A stretch of DNA of 64,000 nucleotides from Dillenia suffruticosa (taxonomy: Eukaryota > Streptophyta > Magnoliopsida > Dilleniales > Dilleniaceae). The notes beneath the pieces were generated by a model, which was not told where the DNA came from, did not search any database, and saw only the letters and a list, made by a program, of their open reading frames with translations. Where the stretch lies: positions 5,273,001 through 5,337,000 of the forward strand of contig JAVTVX010000024.1 in assembly GCA_033439265.1 (NCBI GenBank), written 5' to 3'. A program made the translations under genes and the position numbers. Below are positions 1 through 13,201 of the stretch, one piece after another (within the stretch, counting starts at the first letter, position 1; every line of letters begins with the position of its first letter).

Positions 1-1
1 T

Positions 2-439
2 CTCTGTGCCAGACCACCTCTGGATAAAAGTTTGGTAAGACATGAAATGTGCTTGTCTGAGTGGGCTAAGTCTTCTTATCGTAATGGGATCCTTGACCAG
101 ATAATCGATCCATTCCTTGTGGGAAAGATTGCACCAGAGTGTCTGAAAAAGTATGGTGAGATAGCTGATAGGTGCCTCCATGACAAGGGAATCGAAAGGC
201 CATCCATGGCTGATGTGGTATGGACACTTGAGTTTGCACTGCAACTGCAGGAGAAGGCAGAGGAAAGCAAGACCCACTTCGAGATGGGTGGTAAAGAGAC
301 AGCCTTCTGTGGGTCCTGGGTTTGTGAAAAATCTGGAAGTGATGAGATTCCATCCCGTTCCACTGATGATTCAGCTCAAGTGATGTCTCAGGCTGTTTTC
401 TCTGAGCTTGTCATGCCACCCAACGCAGAAGGAAGGTAA
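2..439 (+). CDS. CrRLK1L receptor-like kinase, C-terminal end (5' partial)
   Basis: This is the last part of a plasma-membrane receptor kinase of the Catharanthus RLK1-like family (FERONIA/THESEUS/HERK group), which senses cell-wall state and RALF peptides. The open frame enters from the left edge, so the ectodomain, membrane segment and catalytic loop lie outside the window. Visible are the family-typical stretch CARPPLDKSL, LSEWA, the ILDQIIDPFLVGKI block, and the subdomain XI arginine in GIERPSMADVVWTLEFALQLQ. A serine-rich tail follows and ends at TAA (437-439), with FSELVMPP near the terminus as in THE1/HERK-type members. No internal break is seen. The exact subfamily member cannot be decided from this end alone. 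Confidence 0.9.
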   Translation, partial: LCARPPLDKSLVRHEMCLSEWAKSSYRNGILDQIIDPFLVGKIAPECLKKYGEIADRCLHDKGIERPSMADVVWTLEFALQLQEKAEESKTHFEMGGKETAFCGSWVCEKSGSDEIPSRSTDDSAQVMSQAVFSELVMPPNAEGR

Positions 440-2306
440 AATACACCTACACTAGAGAAAACTACGATAACGAAGGCTGCATCAGCATCATCTACAGGCA
501 AGACAAATATAAATTGTAATCATAAGCAAGGTGGAACAGGTAACAATAAATTCAGTTCTCTAATTTTCTTACTCAGTTTTGAGTTTCTTGGTAGCTCCTG
601 ATGGTTGAAACCTTTTATACAAGATGCATATGTATAGGCCTAAAAGTTGACATGTTACATTCAAGTAAGTTGTTTAGTGCAGGTGCCACTTAAACAAGTT
701 GCCAGTATCGAACAATGACAATTGCATGATAATTTTGCCTTTGGCTGGGGTAATACCATCACCATGAATTGCCATATTCTTCATGTTCACAGGAAGAAGT
801 CAACTTATCCACCTAATAATTCATTACTGAGCAAACTGACTGTGTTTCTTTCATCTGCATCAAACTGCAGGTCGATTAGAAAAGGGATTTGGTCCTTTAA
901 TCGTTGCATATTAAAAGAGAATAGGAGTCTGGACATGTACTCAAAGCAGATAAAATTACCACAATCTCATGCAGAAATCTTCCCATAATCATTCTGATAA
1001 GAATGACTGAACTGAAAGCTATGATTAAAGTGATGACTAGATAAACTGTACAACCAGAACTTGAAGAATTGGTTGAGCATGATTTATTAAATTGACCTCA
1101 GGTTTCCATCAAGATTCAGTATCAACAGTGGTAAATTTTGGATTACTTGGTCCCATAGCATTTCATTTTATGGGGGGACAACTTTCAATTGCATAAACAA
1201 TAATAATATGTTTATCAACTAGTTATAGCCTAATAATTAATTAGTTCCCATATTGATTCAATACTATATTTTACACATCGACATTTCAATGTGTTTTGTC
1301 ACGTTGTGTCCTATATTTATCTCCATGCTTCTCAGCTTTGATCCCTATGTCATACAAACAGCTTCTTTGCACAAATATTCAAGACAAGACTAGTCTCCAC
1401 AAGAAATCCAAAACAAATCCTGAAATATGAACCATCATTTCCACAGTAATGTATATCTCCAAGTAGTTTAAATGATGCCGATGTTAGCATATGCAACTAC
1501 AGCTCTTGAAATATAACTCTTAGTAGACTTTGAAAGCACAATATACCATTGAGATCTCCCTCTCCCTTCCAGTCTTGTGAACCCAATTGTGCAAAGCAGA
1601 GAAATTTAGGTCTCAAAATTTTTCCCCTTTATTCAATTTTTAAGCCAAAGAATTTTACTTTCACTTTTCAGAAACCACACCATTTGGGGCTTAACCAATT
1701 CTTTGCAAAGCATCTTATCTGTCAAAGGGTCAGCATTTCCCATAACATTTATACCACAGGAGTCATAAAAGAGCAGCAAACAAACATAAATTTGTCTTTA
1801 TGATCGTGTGACAGCAACATTGCAAAATTGATTCACATAAATTTGTATAATTCTCAGCAACCATTCATGAGCCCAAAATTAGTAGGTTTAATCACCTGAT
1901 ATAACCAAACAGCTTCTCCACTAAAAGAAGAAAATAATCTTCTCCATGTATGTTTTCATGTTAGAATTTGCATTTTACCTGTATTTGGATTTTTAATTCA
2001 CACCTGAAAACATCTCCAGTGTCACTCTTAAAAGTTTGCTACTAGTTAGAAATCTTCAAATAAAAAGGCAAACCTACATGATGTACCTGCCTTAACACCA
2101 CAAGGAAATTACATGAAGCCAGGCTAACTGTGGCTCCCAGAATTTCAATAACATTCAGTTCATATGCAAAGTCATAGCTATGAAAATCCTTACTCAAACT
2201 GCAGGCCTGAACAATCGTATAGATGCACAGGTTCAAAACTTTTATGGATTCCCAATCGATGAACCATCAATTCTGTCCAGCAGTACGGTTTCAGTTATCT
2301 TGAAGC
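440..2306. other. 3' flank of the kinase gene and non-coding DNA
   Basis: No convincing coding region. The first few hundred bases are probably 3'UTR of the kinase. The rest is AT-rich with short unrelated open frames. The stretch 2289-2306 is the left copy of the target duplication of the SINE that follows. Confidence 0.6.
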
Positions 2307-2492
2307 CAAAAAAATGGCTCACCCATTGCACAAAGTGTTCCCCGGCTTAGTGCAGGGGTAGGGGGAGGGTGGACATATATATACGTAGTCTTTCCCTTGC
2401 ATTTCGCAAAGAGACTGTTTTCACGCCTCAAACCTGTAACCTCGAAGTCACCAAATGAGCAACTCAACTGTTGTGCCATGGTTCGCCCTCAA
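2307..2492 (-). mobile_element. tRNA-derived SINE (Au-like), copy 1
   Basis: Read on the minus strand, the element opens near 2490 with GAGGGCGAACCATGGCACAAC (A-box region), then has a box B-like GGTTTGAGGCG, then the Au-type segment AAACAGTCTCTTTGCGAAATGCAAGG, a TACGTA block, CCACCCTCCCC and CCGGGG. It ends in a short T-rich tail near 2310. An imperfect 18-bp direct repeat (2289-2306 and 2493-2510, one mismatch) flanks it and is read as a target-site duplication. Assignment to Au-like SINEs rests on remembered features of that family. A second copy lies at 18957-19114. Confidence 0.8.
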
Positions 2493-3429
2493 TTTCAGTT
2501 ATCTTTAAGCAGAAAACAAAAATTTAGTTGGATACATAAAGCAAGGGACCTCCTTAAAATCTTTTAATTTCAATTTTCTTTAAGCAATTTAAAAGTTGCA
2601 TGATGGTTAATAACAGATGCTTATACGGGAATTGACAAAGACAAATATCATTTTTTGTGGAGTAAATGAATTTAGCTTTCTATCTCAAACCAAAATTGAA
2701 TCAAGAGGGATCTACACGTATCACAAGTGAATCGTTACAAGAGAACTGCTGCCAACATCATTATCCAGCAGCGTGAGAATCCTGCAAAAAGAAAGAAGAT
2801 TGCAGAATCAAGGTCCCTAATACAGGAGTATTTCAAACTCTTTCAGCATTCATGCTGCATGAACCAGTATCAAACAAAAAGCACTATTAGCAAATGGAAA
2901 CAATTATTGAAGAATTATATACAAACCATATGTCTATCCACACCCATGCACGCTTACCAAACAGGGAGATCAGCGAGTAGCATTCTTAGATGCATAACAT
3001 GTTACTTGTGCATTATAAGAAATATACTCATACCCTTCAAAATTTACCACAATGAAGATTCTTGTAAGGTGCTAATACTATTATAATATTGTGCTAGACG
3101 TTCAAAAGTGATAAGCCATCTTGACACATGCATAAAATACTTGTTGCTTGCCAAGAAATATCATTTCCAGAACTTCAGCATCGAAGAAGAGACCTTGTTT
3201 AACAAGCATCAATAATTTCATATAACTTTATAAGAAGGAATCCAAAGAACAGATGTGCTAAATTTTCCGTGTGTAAAGGTCCTGCCTTGATGCAGCTGTA
3301 ATGCTTGCTATATGTGTATATAGATCAAAGATACAGAAAGTCAAGTAACATGAAGCAAAGAACTCAGTGACGTACTATCCTAAAATAGTGACAACATTCA
3401 GGAATCAGAATACGGTAAAGCGCATCCTT

Positions 3430-3610
3430 CTTCATCCCTAGGTGAAGGTCTCACATGGAGTACCAAAAACCTAAGGTTCAATCTTTGGAAATTGCACTGG
3501 GGAGGTGAGCCCACACACAAGGTTTGTGGGCTATTGTGCGTGCCCATTGGAATTACTAGTGCACACCTGGAGAGTAGTGGCTAAGGTTCCTATTGGTATC
3601 AAATAAAACA
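3430..3610 (+). mobile_element. Possible degraded tRNA-derived SINE
   Basis: The segment has AGGTGAAGGTCTCACATGG followed by CCTAAGGTTCAATCTT, which is spaced like tRNA A and B boxes, then a GC-richer body and an A-rich end (ATCAAATAAAACAAAAGA). I see no clear target duplication, so the call is weak. Confidence 0.3.
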
Positions 3611-4712
3611 AAAGAAAAGAGGAATAACTTTCAAGTGATTTGTCACCCATAAGACCCTGTAGACCATTAGTTATTGCTAGCTCTTTTGGAAGCATGCTAA
3701 AAAGGTTTAAACTTTAGAGAGTAGAAACAAAGTTCAGGAAGGTGATTTTGAAATAAAGAGGCAACTCCTTGAATGCTGTCAAAATCAAACATATCACACT
3801 GGATTCCTCTCAAAGCTTGGAACCTGGAACAAATACCCGCACGTCTACCCATAGGAATTCTTGTGATGAATTGGCCACCATATTAGCTGAATCAACTAGA
3901 GTATGTCTACTATTGAAAAACTAATCGTTTATAGGGAGGCCTCATATACCCATGAATGCTATGAAATTTTCCTCCACTTCACGCAAGATCACCATAAAAG
4001 GCCATCACAATAACCAGGATCTCAGTAACCCCTAATAGGACCCCAAGAAAGGTGAATTTGAACACTTTATCGCCCATTTTTATTTTTGCAAGATGCGGCA
4101 GCATTGCCAAGCCATGACCCCATCTACAAGATTCATTCACATATTATCATACCCAACACCAGTGGAAAATCCCGAAAGGTTTCAGATGTCAAAAAATAAT
4201 TAGATGGTTAGACTAAGCCATGTTAGGTGAGTTCTTCCCGCCAATGGAAATGTCCATATGTCAAGTATGAAAATCTAAGATGGTGTGAGCTATTTCAACT
4301 TGTAAAGACCTATATATGATAGAATAGAACTAAGAAATTTGACATCAAATCCAGCGTGTACCAAGACAGGGAGAGTTACCCCCTTTGAATAGCTCAAACA
4401 CCATTGGACCGCAACAAAAGAGAACCAAAATTTAGATTTAACTAAAGACACCATATAGAACCTCCAACAGAGAGCAGTCTTATGCAAAAAATAATGCTAC
4501 TTATGGGGATAATCTGGTTTTTTAATAAGAAAGAGAACACCTAAATTGTATTCCACAAGTGTGTCCCAAAATTGCACCAAGTTGACTTTCCCAGCAAACG
4601 CAACAAAGCCATTCTTTCTTATTACGCACTATTATAACAGAAGATTATGCATTTAATACCCATAAGTTTTACCAGTTTACCATGGGAGATATTTTGTGAA
4701 AAGTAGTAGGCA

Positions 4713-4780
4713 AGTGTTTTGTTTGACAACAACCACAGCCTTTGAAATGTTTTGTTTGGCAACAACAGCAACCTTTGAAA
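4713..4780 (+). repeat. Short imperfect tandem duplication
   Basis: Two adjacent units start TGTTTTGTTTGACAACAACC and TGTTTTGTTTGGCAACAACA, and both end in CCTTTGAAA. Nothing coding is seen here. Confidence 0.75.
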
Positions 4781-7700
4781 TCCACCAGGTATTTACATGA
4801 GCTCATCCACAAGCATAGTCTCTAGAGGCAGCCAACAGGTGAAGCTTGCACAAGGTAAGTATGAGACTAAGCAAAATGTAAAAGAAAGAAATTAGTCCCG
4901 GACTATGAGTACCCTAAGAATAAGAAACATCTATCGTTCCTCAAGGGTTGATGGACACTTTATGGTATTTCTTATGCAGTACAGTATATCATTTCTAAAA
5001 CTTTTTGCATCTCATTAATGTTGATGCCAGGAGTGCTAATAGCTGAAGAAATGAATGAAGCAGGAAAAGTAAGTTATGGCAAGCCAAAGAGAAGAGAGAA
5101 ATTATGCCTGCAAGATAGTAATGCAAATAGAAAAGAAAATCACCCAACTCCTCAGCATTAGCCTATTTCCTAAATTGACTTCAAACGCTTAACAAAGGAT
5201 TATGGCATTATTATCCATTCTAATGTTATTGGATGGGCTAATTCATATTAATATAATGATAAAAGCCATAGTCTTCCTAAAACATATAACCATTTTTTTG
5301 AATTTCCAGCAAAAAGAAAATCAGTATATCGACACCCTAAAATTCTGACAAGCATAAAACATTTAAAGCAACATGAAGGCTTACATCAAAAGAAAAGACA
5401 GCATGGCCCCCTTTGCTAGGCCCCTCAGTCATGGAGGAGAGTTTGTATGGATAATATGGGCCTGTACAAAACAAGATGGTGCTTTCATCCTATAATGCGA
5501 TTTGGACATCTCATTACTCAATAATTGAGTTGAGATGAGCAAAAATAGGCGCTACAACCCATTAGTTGAGTAGGCTATTTCAAGCTTTTTTCTGTGCAAT
5601 CAAGTCTCTTTCAGGAATCTGAAATCTTATATATATATTCCTCTTATTAACTTTTAATTCATAAAAAGATCATTGCAAAATCTATATATAAGAAAACTTA
5701 AAAATCAATCAAAACAACCTTATCAGAAGCAACAAACAGCACTATGTCATATTGAACACGTCCACAGGTAGAGAACCCTACCCCATAAAAGAAAGAAAAC
5801 AAAAATTCCCTCTTTCTTGCCATTTTCTATGATACCTCTGCATCTTCATAGTATGCACAAATACTGAATTACATTAAAACCCAATTCTGACACAAAGAAA
5901 TAAACCCATTTGAGATTGTCGAAAAACAAAAATAACCACCATCCTTAATTGTCTGTACAAGCGAAGGATTAGCTAAAAATGGTGAGGGGGCAAAAGAGCA
6001 ATGCCCTCGAAGCAATCATGTTCAGGGGCTTCGGGTAAGAAAAAGAGAGGTGCCCAACCCAACAACTGAAGTCCCTGTGAAGGCCCATCCACCGGAACCC
6101 GTCCGTATATATATATATATATAACCAACGTTCAGACGTTAGATTAAGTATTCTTAAATGTGACTGAAATTCAATTTTCATAGAAAGCATCATGCCTTCA
6201 TGTGTATGGAGCATTCTCCGTTGGGAGACCCGCCCTTCGAAAGGAGTCATTGCAGCGATCTGTCTAGATTAGTCGGGACGAAATTCCAGGTAACGAATGG
6301 TATCCAAAACATGGTATAAAAAAAAAAAAATATATATATATATATATATATTAATAATAAATCAAAATTATATCGATTCCGATTACCTTCTATTCAAATT
6401 GAGTTAACTCTTTAAAATTTTGAAATTAAAATTATGACAAAAGACTTTCAATTCTACAAAAATCAATTATCTATTTTTCATTCTAACAGAAACGAAAGAC
6501 CTTTGCTCCTACTTAAAGCATTTGAAGAAATGCATAGCAACTACATGGATAGTCTTATATTTTTTTGCCTTTTTTTGTTTTTAATTAGGAGGACTGCACC
6601 CTTTTCTACAATCAGGGGGAGAAGGGTGTACTGGGTTTCCAACACTTACCACACTGAGGGCAAGAAATTTTCAAATGAGGAGCTGTGATAATGCTATATT
6701 TCGATGGTAATGATATTGATATTTTTTAAGTTTATAAACTATGAATTAAAGTTAATATAAAATATTAGTTTTTGAATAGATATTCTTTGAATATTTTTGA
6801 GACCATTCATCCATTCATCTATTCAGCTATAGGTAACGCGTAATTAGGATTTGTAAATAGCTAAATTGAATTATTAGGACTAAACTCAACTATAATCGCA
6901 CATTGTTTTAGTCATAATTAAAGGGAGACTAACACCTACAAATTTTGACAAATAGAAGGAATTCGATCTTACCCAATGACCTAATGAAATTAAAAATTAA
7001 AATAATTGAAAAAAGCAAGGATGATTGAAAGAATGTTTGCCACTACTTTCACATGTGATGAGAACGAGATTGAATTGAATGATCAGTCAAAATGAAAAAT
7101 TGCATCGACAGTGGTTCTGAAGAATTTAATGATAAGAAGAAACTAGTTAAAAATAAATAAATAATTAATTAATGTCTTTGTGGTAATTAATTATAAAGAA
7201 ACTAATTAATTTATTAACAAAATATGAAGAAAAATAATTAATATCCTTATAGAGACATGCGAGTGATAAAAACACTCTTACTCGAGTGTTTTTCTTAGAT
7301 TATTATGTATAAATTTTTATAAATATACGTATTTTTATAATTATTAAGAGTCCTATCTATTAAAAAAATAAATAAAAATTAAAACTCTAGTCAAAGATAG
7401 AAGCGAAAGTGAGACTGACGTCTTGAACATGCTTCTTCTTTATTTGTGCTCATTTTCTCTCTTCCCATAAATGGTAAATGATAACAAAGCAAGACCCACT
7501 CAACATCTCAGCCTCCCATATTGCTAAGATTCCTCAGCCTGTGGGCTTGAGTATTCTTTGATTTGCCATGGTGTGGGGGCTTTGATTAATCGGGTTTATC
7601 CTTTTTCTTTATACAAAAATAGCTCTGGGATTATTTTTGAATTAATTTTTGTTAAAGGGGTTCGACTATTCGATATAATCGGTTAAATTCTTTTGATTAA

Positions 7701-9599
7701 AAATATTTTAGAGATAAACCCATAATAAGAATCATTGATATTTTTAATTTTATAATTAAGATTTTATTGTTTTATTTAAGATATTAATACTATTATCCTA
7801 GACAGAGAGTATCTTTAGGTTGAAAACTCTTTTTTCTTTTTTCATTTGCCTACTACTCCTTGATATTGATTGATTGCCACAGATTCCAAATTACTCTTTA
7901 TAGTATTATCATCATTTTCCTCTCTGGTCTGGTGGTGGAGGTTGAAGAAACCAAAGAAAATGATGGGATGAAGATGATATGATGGGTGAGGAGAGATGAT
8001 AGGATACAAACTTGCTTTCATTTTTGTATATTCAAATCAAAACAAGTGCTTCCAATCCAAAGATTGAAATGGCATAAACAAATGCACCTTCATGTTTCAC
8101 CTACCAAAGTGAACTATTTTGAAAATTGAATAAAGCTACCAATAGTCTTCAAATTGAATTCATACCTCTAAATGGGAATACCTAATTTTTCTCAAAAAGT
8201 GTTATCATCACAAATACCAATGATCAGTCCCACATGTGTGAACTTCACTACCTACGTCATGTTACAAAACTTCAATATTATAATATATTAATATGCTATG
8301 CTGTTAGAAATATCTTACCGTAAAATTCTTTTTATGAATAAAAATTCAAAATTCATTGATCATAAGATATACTAATTTTTTGCATGAGAAATCTAAGCCT
8401 TAATATTACTTTTTGGGTATGAATGAGAAATTTTATAAATATGGAAAAAAAAAGAATAAATCACTTAAAAGATATATTTTAATAATTGTGTATTTAATAA
8501 TTTTTTAATAAATCTGATTTATTTAATGATTGTATGAGAGGGAGTAAACCCCTTATGTAATTAGAAATTATGAATCTTCTTATCAAAGAAAAGGATTGAT
8601 TTTGGAAGGGATAAAAAGACCAATTGATCATGCTCATAATATTTATATCAACTCAAAAACATGTAGATGCACAGTATGCTTGATGTACTAGCAAGCACAT
8701 GAGCAAACTCAATAGTTGGAGAAGAGAATCAGTTGGGATCAAAAAGGAGGATTGGGTAAAGTGCAAGTCCTAAAAGACAGAGAGAAACACATGACAAGTG
8801 TACATTTAGCTGGTTTTGGGGAGACAGCCAAAATATAAAATTAAAGACAAATTATAATAATGCAAAGGAAAAGGAAAAGAAAAAGGAAAAGGAACATTTT
8901 CTCAAACAAGGGAAAAAAAATATATATATGTGGGAAGGTGAAGATTAGTTGGGAAAAAAAAAAGCTCTTGTCTTTTATATTAATAAATCACAAATTTTCC
9001 CTAATCAAGTTTGCATCCAATCCCCAAATCCAAATGTTATTTCTAATTAGACTTTTCATATTAACATTTTCCTAAATTACACATCTTTTCAAAAGTTAAT
9101 GCTTTTGATTTAAGCTAATATGGTATTTTTTCTACTAATTTTAAATTTTAATATGAAATTAAAAATAAATCAGAATATAATAAATTATCGTATAAATATT
9201 TTAATATTTATTATTTTGATGAAGTGTATCACATCAGGGTGCCATTAAATTTTGGTTAAAATATTATTATTTTTAATAACTTATTTATATAAAAATATAA
9301 TAAAGTCAATTTATAATAAATTATTGTAAATAAAATAATCCCAAACAAATAATAATAATAAGACAAAGGTATGGTGTTTTTAAGATTACAAGACAGAAAG
9401 GACAATCGTTCCATTTGTCAGCTTCATATTGGGACATCTGTCCGAAAACTAAATAAAAAATAAAAAACTTTATGCAACCCATATATTTTCTGTAATTACA
9501 TTAATTGCTTGTTTCTCTATGATTGCTATATCTAGTTGAGAGAAGTAATAGCAGGGTATCTAGGGGCGTTTTCCTTTTTTTCTTCCCTCTGTCATCTCA

Positions 9600-10645
9600 A
9601 ATTTAGCCGTTTACTTTGAAGAGAGAGATAGAGAGAGTTGTTCTCTTCTCTTCTGTGTTTTGTTGAGATCATCGGATGCACGTGGAAGCGTGAGAGGTAA
9701 AAATTCTCTCTTCTTCTCTTCCTCATGGTTTATAATTTTATAAACGTTTTATTAATTGATTTCTTCTTCCTCTTCTATGCATAAAATAATATCATTTTTG
9801 TTGATACCCATCTTCTAACTTCGTCTGTTTCGGCTTTCTCTGCCACCAACATCTCTTCTTCTTCTTCGCTGTAAGCTTTTTCTTTCCTTTTTCATTTTGG
9901 GGGGATGTTCTTAAATTCTTTATTCTCTTTTTTCTGGTCTCAATTGCATTTGCTAGAATCTCAGTCTTTAATACAGATTTTTCTTTTCTTTTCTTTGCTT
10001 TTCATTGTCATTGTAGACCCTTTTGCCTTTTTGTTTAATGGAATGCAAATTGAGGTTGTTTTATGATCTGGGGTTTGATTATTTTTTGAGGAGAATCTTT
10101 ACCTTTTAACGGCTTGAATTGATCTTTTTGAGTAGTTTCATTTTCTTTTGAGACCCTTTTTATTTTGTGTGTAATGTAATGCCAATTGAGGTTGTTTTAT
10201 GATATGGGGTTTGATTATTTTGGCAGGATAATCTATTATCTGTAATGGGTTTGAATTGATTTAGGTTTTTCTTTCTTGATCTCTAGTTTCTCAGCTAAAT
10301 TTATCCTATAGTTGGATTCACTTGTTTTTGTTAATTTTAGTTGCATCTCTACATTGATTTATTCATTGATATTATTTGGCTTGGTTACCGTAAATGATCT
10401 TTCCTTTGTTTAATTTGCGGAACTTCTACACGTTTATATAATCTGGACTCCATATACCATCCTCTTTCCTGTTCATGGGTGGAGAATTGTTAGATTCTTT
10501 TATGTAAATCATAGACGGTCAAATGTGTGTAAATTTCTTGCATTCACCAAAAAAAATTTTTACAGTACTGCTAATTCTTGATACCCCATTTGACTAATTT
10601 TTGTTTTGTTTCTTCAATAGAAAGATTACGTCATCTCTTAAAGGT
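9600..10645 (+). promoter_or_regulatory. PGL leader with probable 5'UTR intron
   Basis: A GA-rich stretch (about 9615-9640) is followed by a plausible donor at 9697 (GAGAG|GTAAAA) and a pyrimidine-rich acceptor ending CAATAG at 10620, 25 bp before the PGL start codon. The pyrimidine-rich DNA between them looks like a first intron in the 5'UTR. Inside it, about 10015-10150 is duplicated imperfectly at about 10151-10275. The splice sites are inferred from sequence context, without transcript support. Confidence 0.55.
10015..10275 (+). repeat. Imperfect tandem duplication inside the PGL leader intron
   Basis: Two units of about 135 bp each begin GACCCTTTT and share AATTGAGGTTGTTTTATGAT and GGGGTTTGATTATTTT. 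The second unit is diverged and slightly shorter. It does not touch coding sequence. Confidence 0.75.
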
Positions 10646-13201
10646 ATGGCTCATTCTGAGGTTCATAACGATAGAGGAGAATTGAGGATTTATGAAAGTG
10701 TGGATGAACTTGGTACTGATTTGGCCGACTATGTTGCTGAATTATCAGAACTTTCGGTTAAAGAGCGTGGTGTCTTTGCAATTGCTTTATCTGGTGGTTC
10801 TCTCATTGGTTTGTTGGGGTATCTTCTTTCTTTTCTCCCATACGCTTGTCAATTTGCAATTCTACCGAAATTTGGTTTAATTCATAGGTTATAAACAGGA
10901 AACTCTGCAAGGCTCCTTATAACAGAACTATTGACTGGGCCAAGTGGTACATATTCTGGGCTGATGAGCGTGTAGTTGCAAAAAACCATGTTGATAGCAA
11001 TTATAAACTGGCGAAGGATGGCCTTCTATCCAAGGTTTTTATTCTGACACTGCTTTTGTGCTTTGTGTATCATTACCAGTGACTGTTTGTATGTTTGCTT
11101 CAAACAGTCCACCTCTGTCATGTTTAAGTCCCATTTACTAGCAAAGAATTTGCATAGGAGGAATTACAACGGTCCCCCTCTGTCATGATTTCACAGAATT
11201 TTTGGGAAATCACCTCCTCTATGCAGTTAGCTTTTGTACAAATTGCAGGTAGAAAGATCCAAATCTCATATAATTTTCGTGAATGTTTGTGCCATGGTGA
11301 TTAGTTCTAGGGGTCGTGGTGTTCATAAAATTAATGGATCTGCAAATTAGCTTCATTGACTCTCAGACTTGAGGAAAAAATATACTGATTCAGTGTTCCC
11401 TTGGTGATATTTCTGGAGTCATTTTTAGGATTGGCTTGCAGATTTTATGTTTCGATCATGGCTACCAATCAAGATCTTCTAGATTGAGCATATAGAGCAC
11501 TCTGAAGTTTCCTGACAAAAAATAGGATTGCTTCCCGATCATTTCCTTTTACAAATTTCTTTTGGTACATGTATCACTTTTTAAAATCATAACTGACCAT
11601 CATCCTTTAAAACACATGCAAGCTTAAGCTGGTTGTCTTGTGCTTTGAAACATGCAACCTTCCTTGCTTATTTTCTTCTTGCACTACAATCATTCAGACC
11701 TGGTTGGAAATACTCCTCTCACTAGATTAGGAGTTCCTTTTGTCATGATATCGCATATCAAATGGAACTGATGGCATGCTTTTTATTTATTTCTTAATCT
11801 TTTTAAATTTTATTGTATTTGTGGGGGATGCTGATTTATTGGTTTTTAATTTGTTTGTTTTTCCCCGTGTCAATTGTGCTACCATGGTATTCTGTTACTA
11901 AACCATTGATTTATATGCTTATTGCATATCCAGAAAAGGGGGTGGTTGTTTTCATATTCTTTACTGGTATGTAGTTTTGCTAGTCACCTATAATAGTTTT
12001 TAGATTTCGGCATGATGTTCATATGGTAATGACTGCTGTTTGGTTTAAAAATGATATTTCATGCCCTTAGTACTTCCCTGCAAAAATCCCAACCAGTATG
12101 GTTAATGCTGCAGATACCAGATGCTGTCATAAACCTGCTAGAGGAACTCCTTTAGAGTCTCTAGGTGTCAAATCATTGACAGATATTATGGTTTCCATTA
12201 AACTACAGACTGGTTATTAAAAATTTTCAGTTCATTAAGAAAGAATTGGAATCTTCCTATGCTAGAAAGGCAGGCACAGACTAGACCTTTGGAGAAATGT
12301 GATAACCAACCAGAGGTATTCTGTTGCTTTACTAAGTCCTAAAATGCAGAAGGATGAGAAAGAATATTAACATTATAGGGTTTTCTGTAGTGTCTGGATA
12401 AGTGAGAGTCTTCACTGAGCGTTGAACTCCATCAAGCTATCCCCAGCTACTACCTGCTCCCAATGTTTAGAAACCTTCTGGATAACTCGTGAACAGCAAC
12501 GAATCTAATTTGCCTGCAAAATAGGCAAGTTCTTCCTTATGATAACACACCATGAGTATTGTTGAGAACTAGGAAATGTGGAAGGACTTAAATTGAAAGT
12601 AACAGACCCAATTTTTATCTCTACCTTAATTACAGTGTTTGAACTTCCGCTGTTGAATTAAAACAGTGTCTGAAACCCTTATTATAGTATTTTAAATGTG
12701 TAGGTTCCAATTGTTCCCAGTCATGTCCACTCTATCAATGATTCAGTTTCAGCTGAAGCTGCTGCTGATGATTACGAGTTTGCCATCCGACAGATGGTGA
12801 GAACCCGCATGATCAGTGTTTCTGATATCAGTGACTGCCCCAAATTTGATCTCATTCTTCTGGGAATGGGATCAGATGGGCACATAGCCTCACTATTTCC
12901 CAATCACTTGGTGCTCGATGAAAAAGATCAATGGGTAACTTACATCACTGATTCCCCTAAACCGCCACCAGAGAGGATCACCTTCACTTTGCCTGTTATC
13001 AACTCGGCATCCAATGTGGCCTTGGTCGTGACAGGAGGAAACAAAGCAGAAGCTGTCCGCTTGGCAGTTGATGCAGTTGAACCTGACAGTCAATCAATTC
13101 CTGCAAGGATGGTTCAGCCAACCAAGGGGAAGTTGGTGTGGTTTTTGGATAGGCCAGCTGCCTCAATGCTCAACAACTCCCAATTCCCCGATCAGGGTTG
13201 A
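10646..13201 (+). CDS. PGL: 6-phosphogluconolactonase, cytosolic type
   Basis: Hydrolyses 6-phosphogluconolactone to 6-phosphogluconate, step two of the oxidative pentose phosphate pathway. Coding exons: 10646-10818, 10899-11034, 12704-13201, giving 268 residues, normal for short plant PGLs. Motifs are [10 protein letters not shown], then [22 protein letters not shown] in exon 2, then [21 protein letters not shown] and [14 protein letters not shown] in exon 3, all intact. Intron 2 is long (about 1.67 kb). The start chosen is the first ATG in the family-typical frame (MAHSEV...). There is no plastid transit peptide, and the C-terminus (FPDQG) is not a peroxisomal signal, so a cytosolic form is inferred. 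All junctions are GT-AG and keep the frame. Confidence 0.93.

Larger units (their letters stand above)
2493..9600. other. Long non-coding stretch between kinase and PGL genes
   Basis: About 7 kb without a gene I can support. Short open frames at 2727-3086, 4290-4487, 5969-6250, 6434-6688 and 8860-9075 match no known domain and have AT-rich, low-complexity composition. The stretch holds a 33-bp-class tandem duplication at 4713-4780, an (AT)n tract near 6105-6122 and another near 6330-6352. A possible degraded SINE lies at about 3430-3610. The DNA becomes strongly AT-rich from about 6300 to 9500. Confidence 0.6.

Noticed and set aside
722..988. Additional exon of the receptor kinase
   Set aside because: The kinase frame ends with a family-typical tail at 439, and this frame has no kinase or other domain similarity.
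5969..6250. Minus-strand frame of 93 codons as a possible first exon
   Set aside because: It crosses an (AT)n tract encoding YIYIYT and shows no match to a family. No linked exons found.
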